Virus record (IMG/VR): IMGVR_UViG_3300033182_000318
Span: 1-56,842 of that record
Source: a virus
Strand: one strand, 5' to 3'
DNA: 56,842 nucleotides
Shown here: piece by piece, positions 11,301-18,405 of the stretch
Layout: every line of letters starts with the position of its first letter
Numbering within the stretch: position 1 is the stretch's first letter
Notes under the pieces: model-generated
The model's input: the letters and a program-made list of their open reading frames with translations, nothing else
Databases searched by the model: none
Told to the model about the DNA's origin: nothing
Program-made: the position numbers and the translations under genes

Positions 11301-11941
11301 AAGATATCAGGAACAGACATACCTACTACACGACCAGTACCTACTATTCTTAATGCTAGGTTTGTCATCATATCTTCAGTGGTAGCAAAGTTGTTACCTA
11401 GTTCAACGATAACTCCACCTAGCATTTTGAATTGGCTTTCAGGTAGTTGTGCGATTGAGGCTAATCTGGCTAAAGCAAAAGCAGCACCTTCAGATGACAT
11501 AGTTGTAGTTGCAGCCAATTTAGCTACTGTTTCTGTGAAATCAATTAATCCAGATTTACTGATACCTAGCTGACCAGCAACTTCACCTATTCTGTTTATC
11601 TCCTCTACTGCTATTGGTAATTCTTTTGATAAATCTCTAATACGCTCTGCTAAAATTTGAAACTCACCTTCAGTAGCATCTACAGTTTTTCTAACACCAG
11701 TAAAGCTATCTTCGAAGGCTCTAGCTGAAGTAACAACATCTGCGAAGTTTCTTGATATTGCTCTTACACCTAAACCAGCTATAAATGCAGCAGAAAATTG
11801 TCCACCTAATGTACGAGCAAACTGCACCACCATTGGTGCTTGTCCACGCATACCTGTTCTAAACTGTGTACCGAAACCAGCGAAACTTGGAAATATTTGT
11901 AATAGACCTGTTAAGCCAGACTTACCTATGTTTTCTGCCAT
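8330..11941 (-). CDS. Tail tape measure protein with C-terminal LysM (1203 aa)
   Basis: Tape measure protein that sets tail length and may help DNA enter the cell. The N-terminal 330 residues match the TP901 core type of tape measure (LAERIRDLSKELPI, IGEVAGQLGI, GGTALSRFL). A hydrophobic segment lies near 400-470 and long coiled coils near 870-1040 (QQLTDLQKREKDLP). Near residues 1095-1140 is a LysM peptidoglycan-binding motif (YTVKAGDTLGSIANALGI with NPNLIKPGQIL), followed by the usual C-terminal FLPTGGMGVVGERGMELI tail. It is the longest gene in the window and sits downstream of the chaperone and lysis cassettes. The LysM is a notable addition and suggests contact with the wall during injection. 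Confidence 0.95.
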   Translation of the reverse strand: MAENIGKSGLTGLLQIFPSFAGFGTQFRTGMRGQAPMVVQFARTLGGQFSAAFIAGLGVRAISRNFADVVTSARAFEDSFTGVRKTVDATEGEFQILAERIRDLSKELPIAVEEINRIGEVAGQLGISKSGLIDFTETVAKLAATTTMSSEGAAFALARLASIAQLPESQFKMLGGVIVELGNNFATTEDMMTNLALRIVGTGRVVGMSVPDIFAMSAAISQVGVRAELGGTALSRFLVAVQQATRTGGEQLNTLARVAGMTTADFRKAFEEDAALAVAAFLNGLNQMKEDGEDVFAVMEKLGLNAVRVRDVLLRSSQAAPEFFKALDLARAQEGIEDTGNALEIEFQKRVETTTSQLILMDNAINDLKISLGEAFLPAVKSVAQAVAGLTNAYNQGSIAIKMTIFLVRNLGLLLVSGVIGVMSYKAAFAVLKTTMQATSVSVLGLSASVKTLAASFSVALGVIGLIVAKIIQGQMETANFIDAVAELRANMSELTPEQKLNLLEQMLGDNPREKLKLLNDAGVDINTLFEAIKNGANSGDAFKIKTQIADLLKEIDESKAGLINGVSSIDDFNDALTRLGGTAAMRDAGNRAKADTARLLLGIIETIEENEPLLEAEVEALRQLGIDVGTKTGEGIEEGTGAIKSALDYFNTSIKDGLRDGFNAFSDIPEDIDTSIDEFIAQIVVKLQRQTDFEAALTGLAEAGLAGLVDVFRKEGTGTTKLIEEILADPDGMGRFIEMLIAENNPKFFLEVFGSALPPVFSEIEKEFEEAGGEIGSAFNSGMQKNILSQFGTDAQFFTAENIPLNFAKQLLDDKNINMTKDDLMTFYNRVFVNSDVKGEIDKITKNLAGDFVSEFDEQMQGFVDVVDFISARLSKLSANRGLVSATANLNRLLDEQANITNNLADAQKRVDELRERDAQRTAAEQLRIRDLTRKRDFLAKAVEEGQDATLELAVAEEELAQAVKDADAPTRELLDAEQQLTDLQKREKDLPNEIAEAVDNQAQATLRLANAEADLMTISQSLPNLTAQQVAFFTSIATSAGIATTQVDGLISKYTTLNSLSSTGAMTGGSYTVKAGDTLGSIANALGISWQDLYDKNKNIIGGNPNLIKPGQILGYKKGGFLPTGGMGVVGERGMELIQSTGSGTKITPIENSGMSLGGANVTVNVTGFPTDTIVARNIAENIRRELVKLEEEGRGGLLSR

Positions 11942-11971
11942 AACCTAATTACACAGGATAAATAAATAAAA

Positions 11972-12562
11972 TCAAGATAAGGATTGTTCTAAAATATACT
12001 TTCCTAATGGTGGATAAACACAGTTTCTTAATATCTGTCTTTTATCTTTTAATTTGGTATTGGCAATATAAATTTTATGATAGTTTTCTAAATCTGAAAT
12101 TTTATTAGACCATCTAATTTTGACTTCAGGAAAATCTTGTGGTTGTAATTCAAAGTTAGACCAAAATAAATGTCTTGATAATTTAGTAGCTTCTATTAGT
12201 GGTTGATAATAAGGAACAACATTTTCTACTAACCATTTTCCTTTAAAGTGATGTTTGAGAAATATTATTTCTTGATATAAAGTCATATCAGGATATACAG
12301 GTTCAGCACCTTTTTTTAATCCAACCATTTGTCTAATTTTACTATGAGTAGGACATGGTGGACTTGACCATATAAAATCGTATTCATCAAAATGTTTTAA
12401 TAAATAAGCGTGTGCATCTGCAACTATAACTCTATCTTGTGGATAAAAACTTTTATATACTTTGGCTATATCTTCTTTATATTCTACAGCAGTAATATCG
12501 TGTTCATTTGACCATAACTTTCTATTACCACCAATTCCAGAATATAGATTTAATATTTTCAT
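11972..12562 (-). CDS. DNA (cytosine-5) methyltransferase, short form (196 aa)
   Basis: C5-cytosine methyltransferase fold: motif I for S-adenosylmethionine binding is LNLYSGIGGNRK at the N-terminus, an acidic D-x-F/W turn follows (DYDF-like EYDFIW), and the catalytic loop is SSPPCPTHSKIR, where the Cys after Pro-Pro is the nucleophile. At under 200 residues it is shorter than typical bacterial enzymes and probably has a minimal target-recognition region, as in several phage enzymes. The start overlaps the SET-domain gene by four bases (ATGA). Likely role: modifying phage DNA against host restriction. The target sequence cannot be read from the protein. Confidence 0.8.
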   Translation of the reverse strand: MKILNLYSGIGGNRKLWSNEHDITAVEYKEDIAKVYKSFYPQDRVIVADAHAYLLKHFDEYDFIWSSPPCPTHSKIRQMVGLKKGAEPVYPDMTLYQEIIFLKHHFKGKWLVENVVPYYQPLIEATKLSRHLFWSNFELQPQDFPEVKIRWSNKISDLENYHKIYIANTKLKDKRQILRNCVYPPLGKYILEQSLS

Positions 12563-12852
12563 ACTTTGTATAAAGTATATTTTAAAGTCAATTCTGATAG
12601 ACCTTTAATATCTTCTAAAGTATGTAAGTACCACCATCTACCAACTTTTACTATTTCACAATTTGGTTTGTCTGAATGATTAACAAAACCACCTAAAGGT
12701 GTTCTAACAATTTCTCCTGTTTCTAAATCTACAATATGTGATATGCCTAAAGTTTCTCCTTTAGGTATATCAGATAAAGTAAATAAACCTAGCCCTTCTA
12801 TCTTGCTAGGCATAATAGTTAAGTTATCAGGTAGTGGTTTATATTTTGTCAT
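12559..12852 (-). CDS. Small SET-domain protein (97 aa)
   Basis: Compact SET-domain protein. Visible motifs are GLGLFTLSDIPKGETLG at the N-terminus (the usual G-x-G-x-F/Y start of SET folds) and GGFVNHSDKPNCEI, corresponding to the N-H-x-x-x-P-N-C/A catalytic motif that binds S-adenosylmethionine in SET lysine methyltransferases. The C-terminal motif is weak (ELTLKYTLY in place of E-L-T-x-D-Y). It is sandwiched between a cytosine methyltransferase and a muralytic gene, overlapping the former by ATGA and the tiny membrane ORF upstream. A phage SET protein could methylate a virion or host protein; the substrate is unknown. Confidence 0.75.
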   Translation of the reverse strand: MTKYKPLPDNLTIMPSKIEGLGLFTLSDIPKGETLGISHIVDLETGEIVRTPLGGFVNHSDKPNCEIVKVGRWWYLHTLEDIKGLSELTLKYTLYKV

Positions 12853-12919
12853 TTTTAATTAACCACCATGCTAGCCAATTAAGTGCTAGAAAAGACAAAA
12901 CCACTATTAGTTCATCCAT
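12839..12919 (-). CDS. Tiny hydrophobic membrane peptide (26 aa)
   Basis: Translates as MDELIVVLSFLALNWLAWWL plus IKNDKI: one transmembrane segment with an acidic N-terminus and basic C-terminus. A strong ribosome binding site (GGAAGGAGG) lies just upstream, inside the end of the muralytic gene, and its end overlaps the start of the SET gene. The position directly after a transglycosylase-like lysis gene makes a holin-accessory or pinholin-like role possible, but this rests on topology and position only. Confidence 0.5.
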   Translation of the reverse strand: MDELIVVLSFLALNWLAWWLIKNDKI

Positions 12920-13454
12920 ATTGTTCCTCCTTCCATAATTTATGCCACTTAGATTCATTCTCCCAACAGTTTTGGCTTGATGACCAATCTCTCCATTGAG
13001 TTTTTCCATATACTTCCTCTGCTAATATAGAACTTGCTTTGATATTCCAATAAGCAGTTTTCTGTGCCTGAGCCATTTTAAAACCTACATTTGTTTTTGA
13101 TACTTCTTGTTTTGTATAAGGTCTGCCCTGATACATTACTACCCAAGTATTCCAGTAAGGTACATATCCCATTTCAGCTAACCAATTCCATGTCCACGGC
13201 ACAAACTGCATGACACCTGTATCGTTGTTTCCTTCAGCCGTTCTTACTACTTTATGATTTCCTCTACTTTCACACCAACCAATACGAATAGCAGTACTAA
13301 TATTTTCTTCTTCAAAAAATTCATAATATAGTTCAGCGTGTTGTTGCATAACTTCTGGAACAGTATCGTTACACTTCATATACATATCGATAATATGACT
13401 TTCATCCATTGAAGGAGAAAGCGTAGCTAAAAATATAATACAACTTGCTATCAT
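12912..13454 (-). CDS. Secreted lytic transglycosylase-like endolysin (180 aa)
   Basis: SLT/lysozyme-like muralytic enzyme. The N-terminus (MIASCIIFLATLSPS) is a short hydrophobic signal-like segment. The core IGWCESRGN followed by DTGVMQFVPWTWNWLA is the Glu-Ser catalytic helix and GVMQ motif of soluble lytic transglycosylases and Rpf/lysozyme-like folds; the Glu of CESRG is the predicted catalytic acid. The C-terminal half, rich in Trp, is not recognised. It overlaps the tiny membrane ORF downstream. Likely lysis enzyme, or wall-opening enzyme during entry, since it lies within the tail cassette. Confidence 0.8.
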   Translation of the reverse strand: MIASCIIFLATLSPSMDESHIIDMYMKCNDTVPEVMQQHAELYYEFFEEENISTAIRIGWCESRGNHKVVRTAEGNNDTGVMQFVPWTWNWLAEMGYVPYWNTWVVMYQGRPYTKQEVSKTNVGFKMAQAQKTAYWNIKASSILAEEVYGKTQWRDWSSSQNCWENESKWHKLWKEEQYG

Positions 13455-13464
13455 AGATTTAATT

Positions 13465-13776
13465 TTACATACGATATTCGTCTAGTGGTATCGCTTTTTC
13501 AGGTTTTCTTGGTTTTAATCCAAGACTTTGTCTTAACTTATCTTTAGCCCATTGATTTGGAGTTTGTGCTGCGGATTGTTTTTTCTCGTTTTCGTTCTCG
13601 GTTTTTTGATAAAGTATTCTAAAAAAAACACTTTCAGGTGGTAAAGCAAATAAAAGCCTACGAAATTTAGTCCATGGAAGTTTTAACGGACTATCAATGT
13701 TGTAAAAATTTAAAAAATCAGATTCGATATAAGCCCAAAATAGTAGAACATCATTGAAAGTCCAAGCTATTTTGGG
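13465..13776 (-). CDS. Tail assembly chaperone, frameshift extension (T part of gpGT)
   Basis: Open frame in -1 relative to the upstream chaperone gene, with no good start of its own. It is entered by slippage on CCCAAAA (13770-13776) and adds about 101 residues after the upstream 127, giving a fusion of about 228 aa. The extension reads on from AWTFNDVLLFWAYIESDF to PLDEYRM and contains PPESVFFRILY and a C-terminal basic region. Tail assembly chaperone pairs made by -1 frameshifting immediately before the tape measure are nearly universal in siphoviruses; here a lysis/modification cassette has come between the chaperone and the tape measure. Confidence 0.8.
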   Translation of the reverse strand, partial: PKIAWTFNDVLLFWAYIESDFLNFYNIDSPLKLPWTKFRRLLFALPPESVFFRILYQKTENENEKKQSAAQTPNQWAKDKLRQSLGLKPRKPEKAIPLDEYRM

Positions 13777-14150
13777 TTATCACCCGATTCCTTATCTGTA
13801 ATAACTTTTTCTAATGTTTCGTCTAAATCCATTTCAGGTGCAATACCATATTGTTGTAACAACCATGTAGCTAAATCATTTATTTGTTCCCAAGTTGCTC
13901 CAGATTCAACAATACTTTTTAAGTTTTGTTCACCTATTAATACTTCTAACCATTGAGGAATTTGGTTAGGCTCAATCATTGTATCTTCTGCAAAAAATTC
14001 CATCTGCTTTAATACAGCTTTTGCAGATATTTGAGCTGGTAATGAATACGAAATACCTTTGATGACAAAGACAATATCAGGTAAATCTAGTTCTTCTACT
14101 GCCTCATCAAAGTCTTTAAATTTAATTGGTTTGTCTGACATAACCTCCAC
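13767..14150 (-). CDS. Tail assembly chaperone (gpG-like, 127 aa)
   Basis: Short helical acidic protein (MEVMSDKPIKFKDFDEAVEE; later IPQWLEVLIGEQN, TWLLQQYGIAPEMD) lying just downstream of the tail tube gene. Size, position and the slippery heptamer at its end mark it as the short form of the tail assembly chaperone, which coats the tape measure during tail assembly. MSDKPIKF, three codons in, is an alternative start. No enzymatic motif. Confidence 0.8.
   Translation of the reverse strand: MEVMSDKPIKFKDFDEAVEELDLPDIVFVIKGISYSLPAQISAKAVLKQMEFFAEDTMIEPNQIPQWLEVLIGEQNLKSIVESGATWEQINDLATWLLQQYGIAPEMDLDETLEKVITDKESGDNPK
13770..13776 (-). promoter_or_regulatory. Programmed -1 ribosomal frameshift site
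   Basis: On the minus strand the last codons of the chaperone gene read AAC CCA AAA TAG. The heptamer C-CCA-AAA fits the X-XXY-YYZ slippery consensus, and a -1 shift continues as ATA GCT TGG into a 101-codon open frame ending at 13465. The heptamer sits immediately before the zero-frame stop, the usual arrangement for gpG/gpGT in siphoviruses. Confidence 0.8.
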
Positions 14151-14181
14151 TTACTCCTGTTCTGTTCAGTTACTATTTATT

Positions 14182-14766
14182 CTAAGCTGTTTCGTCTACA
14201 ATCTTGAATATGTCTGTACCGTTTGCACTATCACTAGCTGGTACTAACAATCTAAATTGAGCTGCTACAAGTGTTTTACTAGGTGCTTTTTGGTGTGCCA
14301 TTTGGATTGCTCCAACTGATACTGCCCTTGGTATTTGAACTTCTCTAACATAATCGTCAGAAGCTCCACCACCGCCACCTGGTGCTTGTACCCTTAGCAT
14401 GATAGACCACTCTGTGAAACCCGCAGTTGTTGGAGGAACAAAAGTCTTTAGATTGTTTACCGTATCTGTTGTTATTGTTCCGCCAGACATTGCATATTTG
14501 AGATTCTCCAATGTGGCTTGTGCTAATTCACCGCTTAGATTTATGGTTTGAGCTGTTTTATATATGTCGATTGGGTCGATTTCCTCTGCAACCATAATAT
14601 CTTCGAATGTTCGGTCAATCTCAAATGTCCAACCGTCTTCTGAATATCCCACATGTACCCAGTCTGATGCTGGGGTTGTGGATGGGTCTGAAGGGAAAGC
14701 AGTACCTTTAGCAGCGACATATAAATCGCCAGTACCAATCAAAACATCATCAACGCTTTGTGCCAT
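14182..14766 (-). CDS. Major tail tube protein (194 aa)
   Basis: Tail tube subunit by size and gene order: directly upstream of the tail chaperones and downstream of the tail terminator and connector genes. The sequence (VDDVLIGTGDLYVAAKGTAFP; VGYSEDGWTFEIDRTFEDIMV; IPRAVSVGAIQMAHQKA) has the beta-rich look of siphovirus tube proteins, whose SEDGWTF-like turn precedes strands forming the tube lumen. A Gly run (APGGGGGAS) lies in a predicted loop. About 35 bases separate it from the chaperone gene, matching high-level independent translation. Confidence 0.8.
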   Translation of the reverse strand: MAQSVDDVLIGTGDLYVAAKGTAFPSDPSTTPASDWVHVGYSEDGWTFEIDRTFEDIMVAEEIDPIDIYKTAQTINLSGELAQATLENLKYAMSGGTITTDTVNNLKTFVPPTTAGFTEWSIMLRVQAPGGGGGASDDYVREVQIPRAVSVGAIQMAHQKAPSKTLVAAQFRLLVPASDSANGTDIFKIVDETA

Positions 14767-14793
14767 TGTCTAGCTCCTTCTTTCTACCTTGCC

Positions 14794-15015
14794 TTATTCT
14801 TCTTCGTCAGAAAAATAATCTTCTACTTCAATTAGGGGTTTACCATCACATATTACAAGTAAAGCAACCCCACTACTTTTTTTATTTTGAATAAGTTGCC
14901 AATCTTTCTCAGAAAGTTCAGCACTATCCCCTTTTTTTAATAGTGAACCATCAGGTAAAACAACCTGGTCTGTGTTCACTTCTGGGTTTATTTCTACTTG
15001 TAATTTAACTGTCAT
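14794..15015 (-). CDS. Small structural-cassette protein (73 aa)
   Basis: Unrecognised. Acidic, with a VLPDGSLLKKGDSAELSEKD segment reminiscent of small beta proteins found between tail terminator and tube genes, and an acidic tail (EDYFSDEEE). Its start lies inside the end of the upstream terminator gene (11-base overlap), so it is co-translated with the neck/tail cassette. No function can be assigned. Confidence 0.65.
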   Translation of the reverse strand: MTVKLQVEINPEVNTDQVVLPDGSLLKKGDSAELSEKDWQLIQNKKSSGVALLVICDGKPLIEVEDYFSDEEE

Positions 15016-15463
15016 TTAAACTCCTGTAGGTCATTGTAGCATCAAAATTATAACGTGCTAGTCCGATACCTTCTTCATCTATTCTTCTTACATTACTTGT
15101 TACTGTAAATCCATATATAACACCAGTTACTCCACCATCAGAAGTGTAAGAATTAGTTTTTTGTGCAAATGCTTCTTGCATAACTGTATTAGCAACACTA
15201 AAAGCTGTTCCATAATCAGGTTTATTTTTTGTATTATCTCCACCCCAATTACCTGCATACGCATCAAATTGAAAATCTGCTCTACCAATTAATGCTTCAG
15301 AATCATCTACAGAACCGCCTAATAAAGTTACAACAAGAAATGGTAATGTTGGTTCAATAGGTAAATTAGTAGCAACTCTTGTACTAATTAAATCTGTTAT
15401 TGAAGTTTTAGATAATGCCCATGTTCTTACTAAGATTTCTGAATCTGGTAATGAAGTAACCAT
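15005..15463 (-). CDS. Tail terminator-like protein (152 aa)
   Basis: Probable tail terminator or completion protein that caps the tube and joins it to the neck. The gene lies between the gp10-like connector and the tail tube; the size is typical. PTLPFLVVTLLGGS and the C-terminal ARYNFDATMTYRS match the beta/alpha pattern of such proteins (a VxR/P-x-LPFLV strand and a final Y-F/N-x-D-x-x-x-TYR strand). Start and stop overlap the neighbouring frames (stop of the upstream gene at 15463). Family membership is inferred mainly from gene order. Confidence 0.65.
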   Translation of the reverse strand: MVTSLPDSEILVRTWALSKTSITDLISTRVATNLPIEPTLPFLVVTLLGGSVDDSEALIGRADFQFDAYAGNWGGDNTKNKPDYGTAFSVANTVMQEAFAQKTNSYTSDGGVTGVIYGFTVTSNVRRIDEEGIGLARYNFDATMTYRSLNDS

Positions 15464-15945
15464 TAGAAAACACCTTTTTTACTTTTCTGTATCAAACTAG
15501 CTAAACCTTTTCTAATATATCCTGAAGCTCTTTGACCATTAATAATTCCATATTTCCAATTAGCTGGATTTCCAACAGGTTTTTTTATTTCTGTAAACAA
15601 ACCACGTAAGCCAGTTCCATATTCTACGAAAGCCCAATAAGGAGCTAAATCAGCTCTTTTATTTTTAGGATTAGACGCACCAATAGAAATACCAGCAACA
15701 TACTTAGGTTTAATTCTTTGACCTTGGTCATAAATAGTTCCTACATCTTGTTGTGGGTCTAAAGGTAAAATAGAATCTCTTAATTTACCAGTATCAACAG
15801 GTACAAATCTTCGAACTTCTCTAGCTAATGTATTACTTAATTTTCTTAGAAATGCTTGATACTGAAGTGTATTTTCGAGAGCTGTTAATAAAGTCGGTTC
15901 GTCTATCTGAACACTAAATCCACCATCAAATCTATAAGTTTTCAT
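15463..15945 (-). CDS. HK97 gp10-like neck/minor tail protein (160 aa)
   Basis: Head-tail connector of the HK97 gp10 type. Diagnostic segments are FVPVDTGKLRDSI, where the V-D-T-G-x-L-R motif is the family signature, and YWAFVEYGTG, the second conserved motif. These proteins link the neck to the tail in siphoviruses. ATGA-type overlaps join it to the gene upstream (15942-15945) and it abuts the terminator gene downstream. Confidence 0.85.
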   Translation of the reverse strand: MKTYRFDGGFSVQIDEPTLLTALENTLQYQAFLRKLSNTLAREVRRFVPVDTGKLRDSILPLDPQQDVGTIYDQGQRIKPKYVAGISIGASNPKNKRADLAPYWAFVEYGTGLRGLFTEIKKPVGNPANWKYGIINGQRASGYIRKGLASLIQKSKKGVF

Positions 15946-16289
15946 AATGTTGTTGCCCTTTGCATTTCTACTCTTTTGTGATGATTAGAACCATCAAAAT
16001 CTCTTATTAAACGAACTGAATCAACTTCATAATATTTTCCATCATAAATAATTCTATCAAATTCATCTACATCAACGCTTGGGTCTACGACAGCTAAATA
16101 TCTTTCTAAATTTAAGTTTCTTGTTTTATCTTCATCATCACGAACTTCACGAATATAAGTTTTAACACCAGATTCGGTTGTAGACCAAGTAGAATTGGAA
16201 TTACCTCTATCATCAACACTAGAACCAGAAGATTTTTGTATGTCAATAGTTTGTTTTAAAACAGCTTTAATTGCTCTATCCATTGCCAT
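15942..16289 (-). CDS. Head closure/head-tail joining protein (115 aa)
   Basis: Small beta-rich protein between the gp6-like adaptor and the gp10-like protein, the position of the head-closure ring (SPP1 gp16 / HK97 gp7-type). The C-terminal IIYDGKYYEVDSVRLIRDFDGSNHH resembles the final strands of this family (YxVxxv..r....h). The middle contains acidic-basic stretches (REVRDDEDKTRNLNLERY). No transmembrane or catalytic motif. Confidence 0.65.
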   Translation of the reverse strand: MAMDRAIKAVLKQTIDIQKSSGSSVDDRGNSNSTWSTTESGVKTYIREVRDDEDKTRNLNLERYLAVVDPSVDVDEFDRIIYDGKYYEVDSVRLIRDFDGSNHHKRVEMQRATTL

Positions 16290-16292
16290 ATT

Positions 16293-16745
16293 TTACCTCT
16301 GACCTGGGTCGTATAATTCTCCTCGCCTTCCTTCTCCTTCAGGATGGTCGTGCATTTCTAATTCAAAATTAGGTTGTACTAAACTACTATTTTCTTTGTA
16401 AGAATAAGCATCTCTTTGGTCTTTATCAATAGAAGCAGCAAATGGTTTTGCAGGTTTTATTCTCATAGCCATAGTTCTTAATGTATTAGCCATATTAAGA
16501 TAATTTTCAAATCTTTGCCTTTTAGCGATTGACATACCTTCTAATGTTGTAGATACATCTCTTGCAAATTTACCTGCTATTGTTTCACAACATTGTGAAG
16601 CAGAATAATAAACATTAGGTTGTTGAGTAATTACGTAATCTATTTCTTCGTCTGATAATAATTGGTCGTTTGTATCTGTATCGCCTATAAGAAGTCTGAC
16701 TTTATCTCTGTCAGTCGATACGTCTGAATTATATGTCCAAGTCAT
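16293..16745 (-). CDS. Head-tail adaptor (gp6-like, 150 aa)
   Basis: Helical adaptor that docks to the portal. DKVRLLIGDTDTNDQLLSDEEI is the typical opening of gp6-like connectors, in which R-x-L-I-G-D-T and the acidic L-S-D-E-E-I helix are conserved. The region after residue 100 is Lys- and Pro-rich and ends in GRRGELYDPGQR. It starts inside the end of the upstream small protein and is followed after three bases by the closure gene, within an unbroken head-to-tail operon. Confidence 0.8.
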   Translation of the reverse strand: MTWTYNSDVSTDRDKVRLLIGDTDTNDQLLSDEEIDYVITQQPNVYYSASQCCETIAGKFARDVSTTLEGMSIAKRQRFENYLNMANTLRTMAMRIKPAKPFAASIDKDQRDAYSYKENSSLVQPNFELEMHDHPEGEGRRGELYDPGQR

Positions 16746-17037
16746 CTTCGCCTACTTCTGGCTCAGATACTTGCTCCCATGCTTCATTTACATCAGGAGT
16801 TGATGGGTCATCTGCTTTGAAAGTACCATCATTATTTTTTGCCCTTTTTTTAGCCTTTGGCTTCGGCTTTTCCTCTACTACTGGTTCTTCAATTTCTTCT
16901 ACAATAATTTCTCCAGCTGAGATAAGTGCTGGTAGATTAACAAATTCTTGAACGATATCAGCAGGAAGTTCATCACCATAGTCGAAAAGTTTTCCTTCCA
17001 TTTTGATTAACTTACCTGCTGTGTATCGTACTGTCAT
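16729..17037 (-). CDS. Small capsid-cassette protein with basic linker (102 aa)
   Basis: Unrecognised protein lying seven bases after the capsid gene. The N-terminal half (YTAGKLIKMEGKLFDYGDELP) looks like a small beta domain; the middle has EEPVVEEKPKPKAKKRAKNN, an acidic-then-basic low-complexity linker; the C-terminus is acidic. Similar small proteins follow capsid genes in many siphoviruses and may act in neck assembly. No firm function. Confidence 0.65.
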   Translation of the reverse strand: MTVRYTAGKLIKMEGKLFDYGDELPADIVQEFVNLPALISAGEIIVEEIEEPVVEEKPKPKAKKRAKNNDGTFKADDPSTPDVNEAWEQVSEPEVGEDDLDI

Positions 17038-17044
17038 GTTAGCC

Positions 17045-18022
17045 TTAACTTACACATCCACTAAAGAAGATACCTAAATCAGAGCTTACTAGCTTGGAAT
17101 CAAAAGCCATTTGACCTTCAATTCTATCTGATTCGGTTGCTTCCATTCGGAATCTTTTTATTCTAACACCTGCACCACCTGCACCTGAGAAACCAGTCCA
17201 AGCAAAGTGATATCCAGCAGACGGTTGATTTAGTCCTGGATTTGGATTTGAATACAATAATAACGCATTTTTACCAAATACGAAGCTGAAAGAATCAGTT
17301 GCCTGTTCCTCAGCAGTGTTTTCTATGGACATTGCAACCACAACTTTGTCCACACCGAACAATGAAGCCAAAAGGTCTGTTGAAACAATACCTTTTTGGG
17401 TGTACTTGATTCTATCAAGAATGTCAGCATGGTTACGCAAGGAGTTAAGAACTTCAGCACCAATAACAAGAACATTAGGCATATAACCTGTAGATTTAGC
17501 CATTACAATAGCTTGGTCTTGTATGTTCTGGATTGGAGTTGAGCCTGACGCATCCCATTGTTTAAATTGTCCACTTGATGGAGTTCCAGACACACCTGTT
17601 AAGTCTGTGTCCCAAATACCAGTAGTGAAATATGTGCTTGTCCAAATCTTTTCTCTTTTAAGGAGTAATTGATTTGTTACGAACATAGTTGCGTCTTTGT
17701 CCATGTTAATTGGACTATCGGCATTAGCTTTAGTTTGGTCATCCACATCTTTATGAACGGCATATACATCTGCATAATAAGTAGGTGTATTGTCGATTGT
17801 GAAACCAACTCCTTTAGATTCCGTTCCTGGTGCCCTTAAATCAGCTTCAGTACGAAACCAGTCGCCTTTGTTGTACTTAAAGTATCTATCGGATTGTTTT
17901 TGAACAGGAATTATCGGGAACACTGTACCTGCAATATACTTTTCAGCTTTTTGCATATAAGCGATAGAAATGTTTGTAAGTGGCTTATTAACGTGAACGT
18001 CAGAAGCTACTGGATTAGCCAT
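17045..18022 (-). CDS. Major capsid protein, gpE type (325 aa)
   Basis: Major capsid protein of the phage lambda gpE / HK97-fold group. Recognisable segments: the N-arm IAGTVFPIIPVQKQSDRYFKY, the scaffold-facing DVYAVHKDVDDQTKANAD (V-D-D-Q near residue 95), LLLKREKIWTSTYFT, and the C-terminal RIKRFRMEATESDRIEG preceding a final strand. Two bases separate it from the upstream decoration protein, and scaffold, decoration and capsid are in the usual order. Copy number is expected to be hundreds per virion. Confidence 0.9.
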   Translation of the reverse strand: MANPVASDVHVNKPLTNISIAYMQKAEKYIAGTVFPIIPVQKQSDRYFKYNKGDWFRTEADLRAPGTESKGVGFTIDNTPTYYADVYAVHKDVDDQTKANADSPINMDKDATMFVTNQLLLKREKIWTSTYFTTGIWDTDLTGVSGTPSSGQFKQWDASGSTPIQNIQDQAIVMAKSTGYMPNVLVIGAEVLNSLRNHADILDRIKYTQKGIVSTDLLASLFGVDKVVVAMSIENTAEEQATDSFSFVFGKNALLLYSNPNPGLNQPSAGYHFAWTGFSGAGGAGVRIKRFRMEATESDRIEGQMAFDSKLVSSDLGIFFSGCVS

Positions 18023-18024
18023 AT

Positions 18025-18405
18025 CTATGCACCCCTTCCATAATTACCTAATAGGATAGTAGCAAGTTCCCCTGCTGCTGCTCCTTCTAATACAAGTCCT
18101 GCCGAATACTTTGTTGTATCTGTGCCAGCTGCAAAAACAGCAGCTTGACCGTCAGCAGAAGCGTGAACTAAATCACCAGCAGCGAGAGTTTCGTCTGCTT
18201 CAACTTTTGTGACGCCAGATATCATAACTGTTGCAGATTGACCTGCTGTTGGTTTGTTTTGCAACACACCTAAAACAATGTCTGTTTCTGCATCTGCTAA
18301 ATCAACTTTTCCATCAGATTCCATTGTTACAAATTGGAATTGATTTGAGGATAAGTCTTCACCAGCTTCAAAGGATAGTTTTTGCAATGGAATTTCGTAT
18401 GCCAT
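18025..18405 (-). CDS. Capsid decoration/cement protein, DUF2190-like (126 aa)
   Basis: Small Ala/Gly-rich beta protein between scaffold and capsid. The pattern VLGVLQNKPTAGQSATVMISG, AAGDLVHASADGQA and TKYSAGLVLEGAAAGELATILL is characteristic of DUF2190-type decoration proteins, which stabilise the capsid shell. Gene order and 126-residue length agree. Adjacent spacing to both neighbours is under three bases. Confidence 0.8.
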   Translation of the reverse strand: MAYEIPLQKLSFEAGEDLSSNQFQFVTMESDGKVDLADAETDIVLGVLQNKPTAGQSATVMISGVTKVEADETLAAGDLVHASADGQAAVFAAGTDTTKYSAGLVLEGAAAGELATILLGNYGRGA

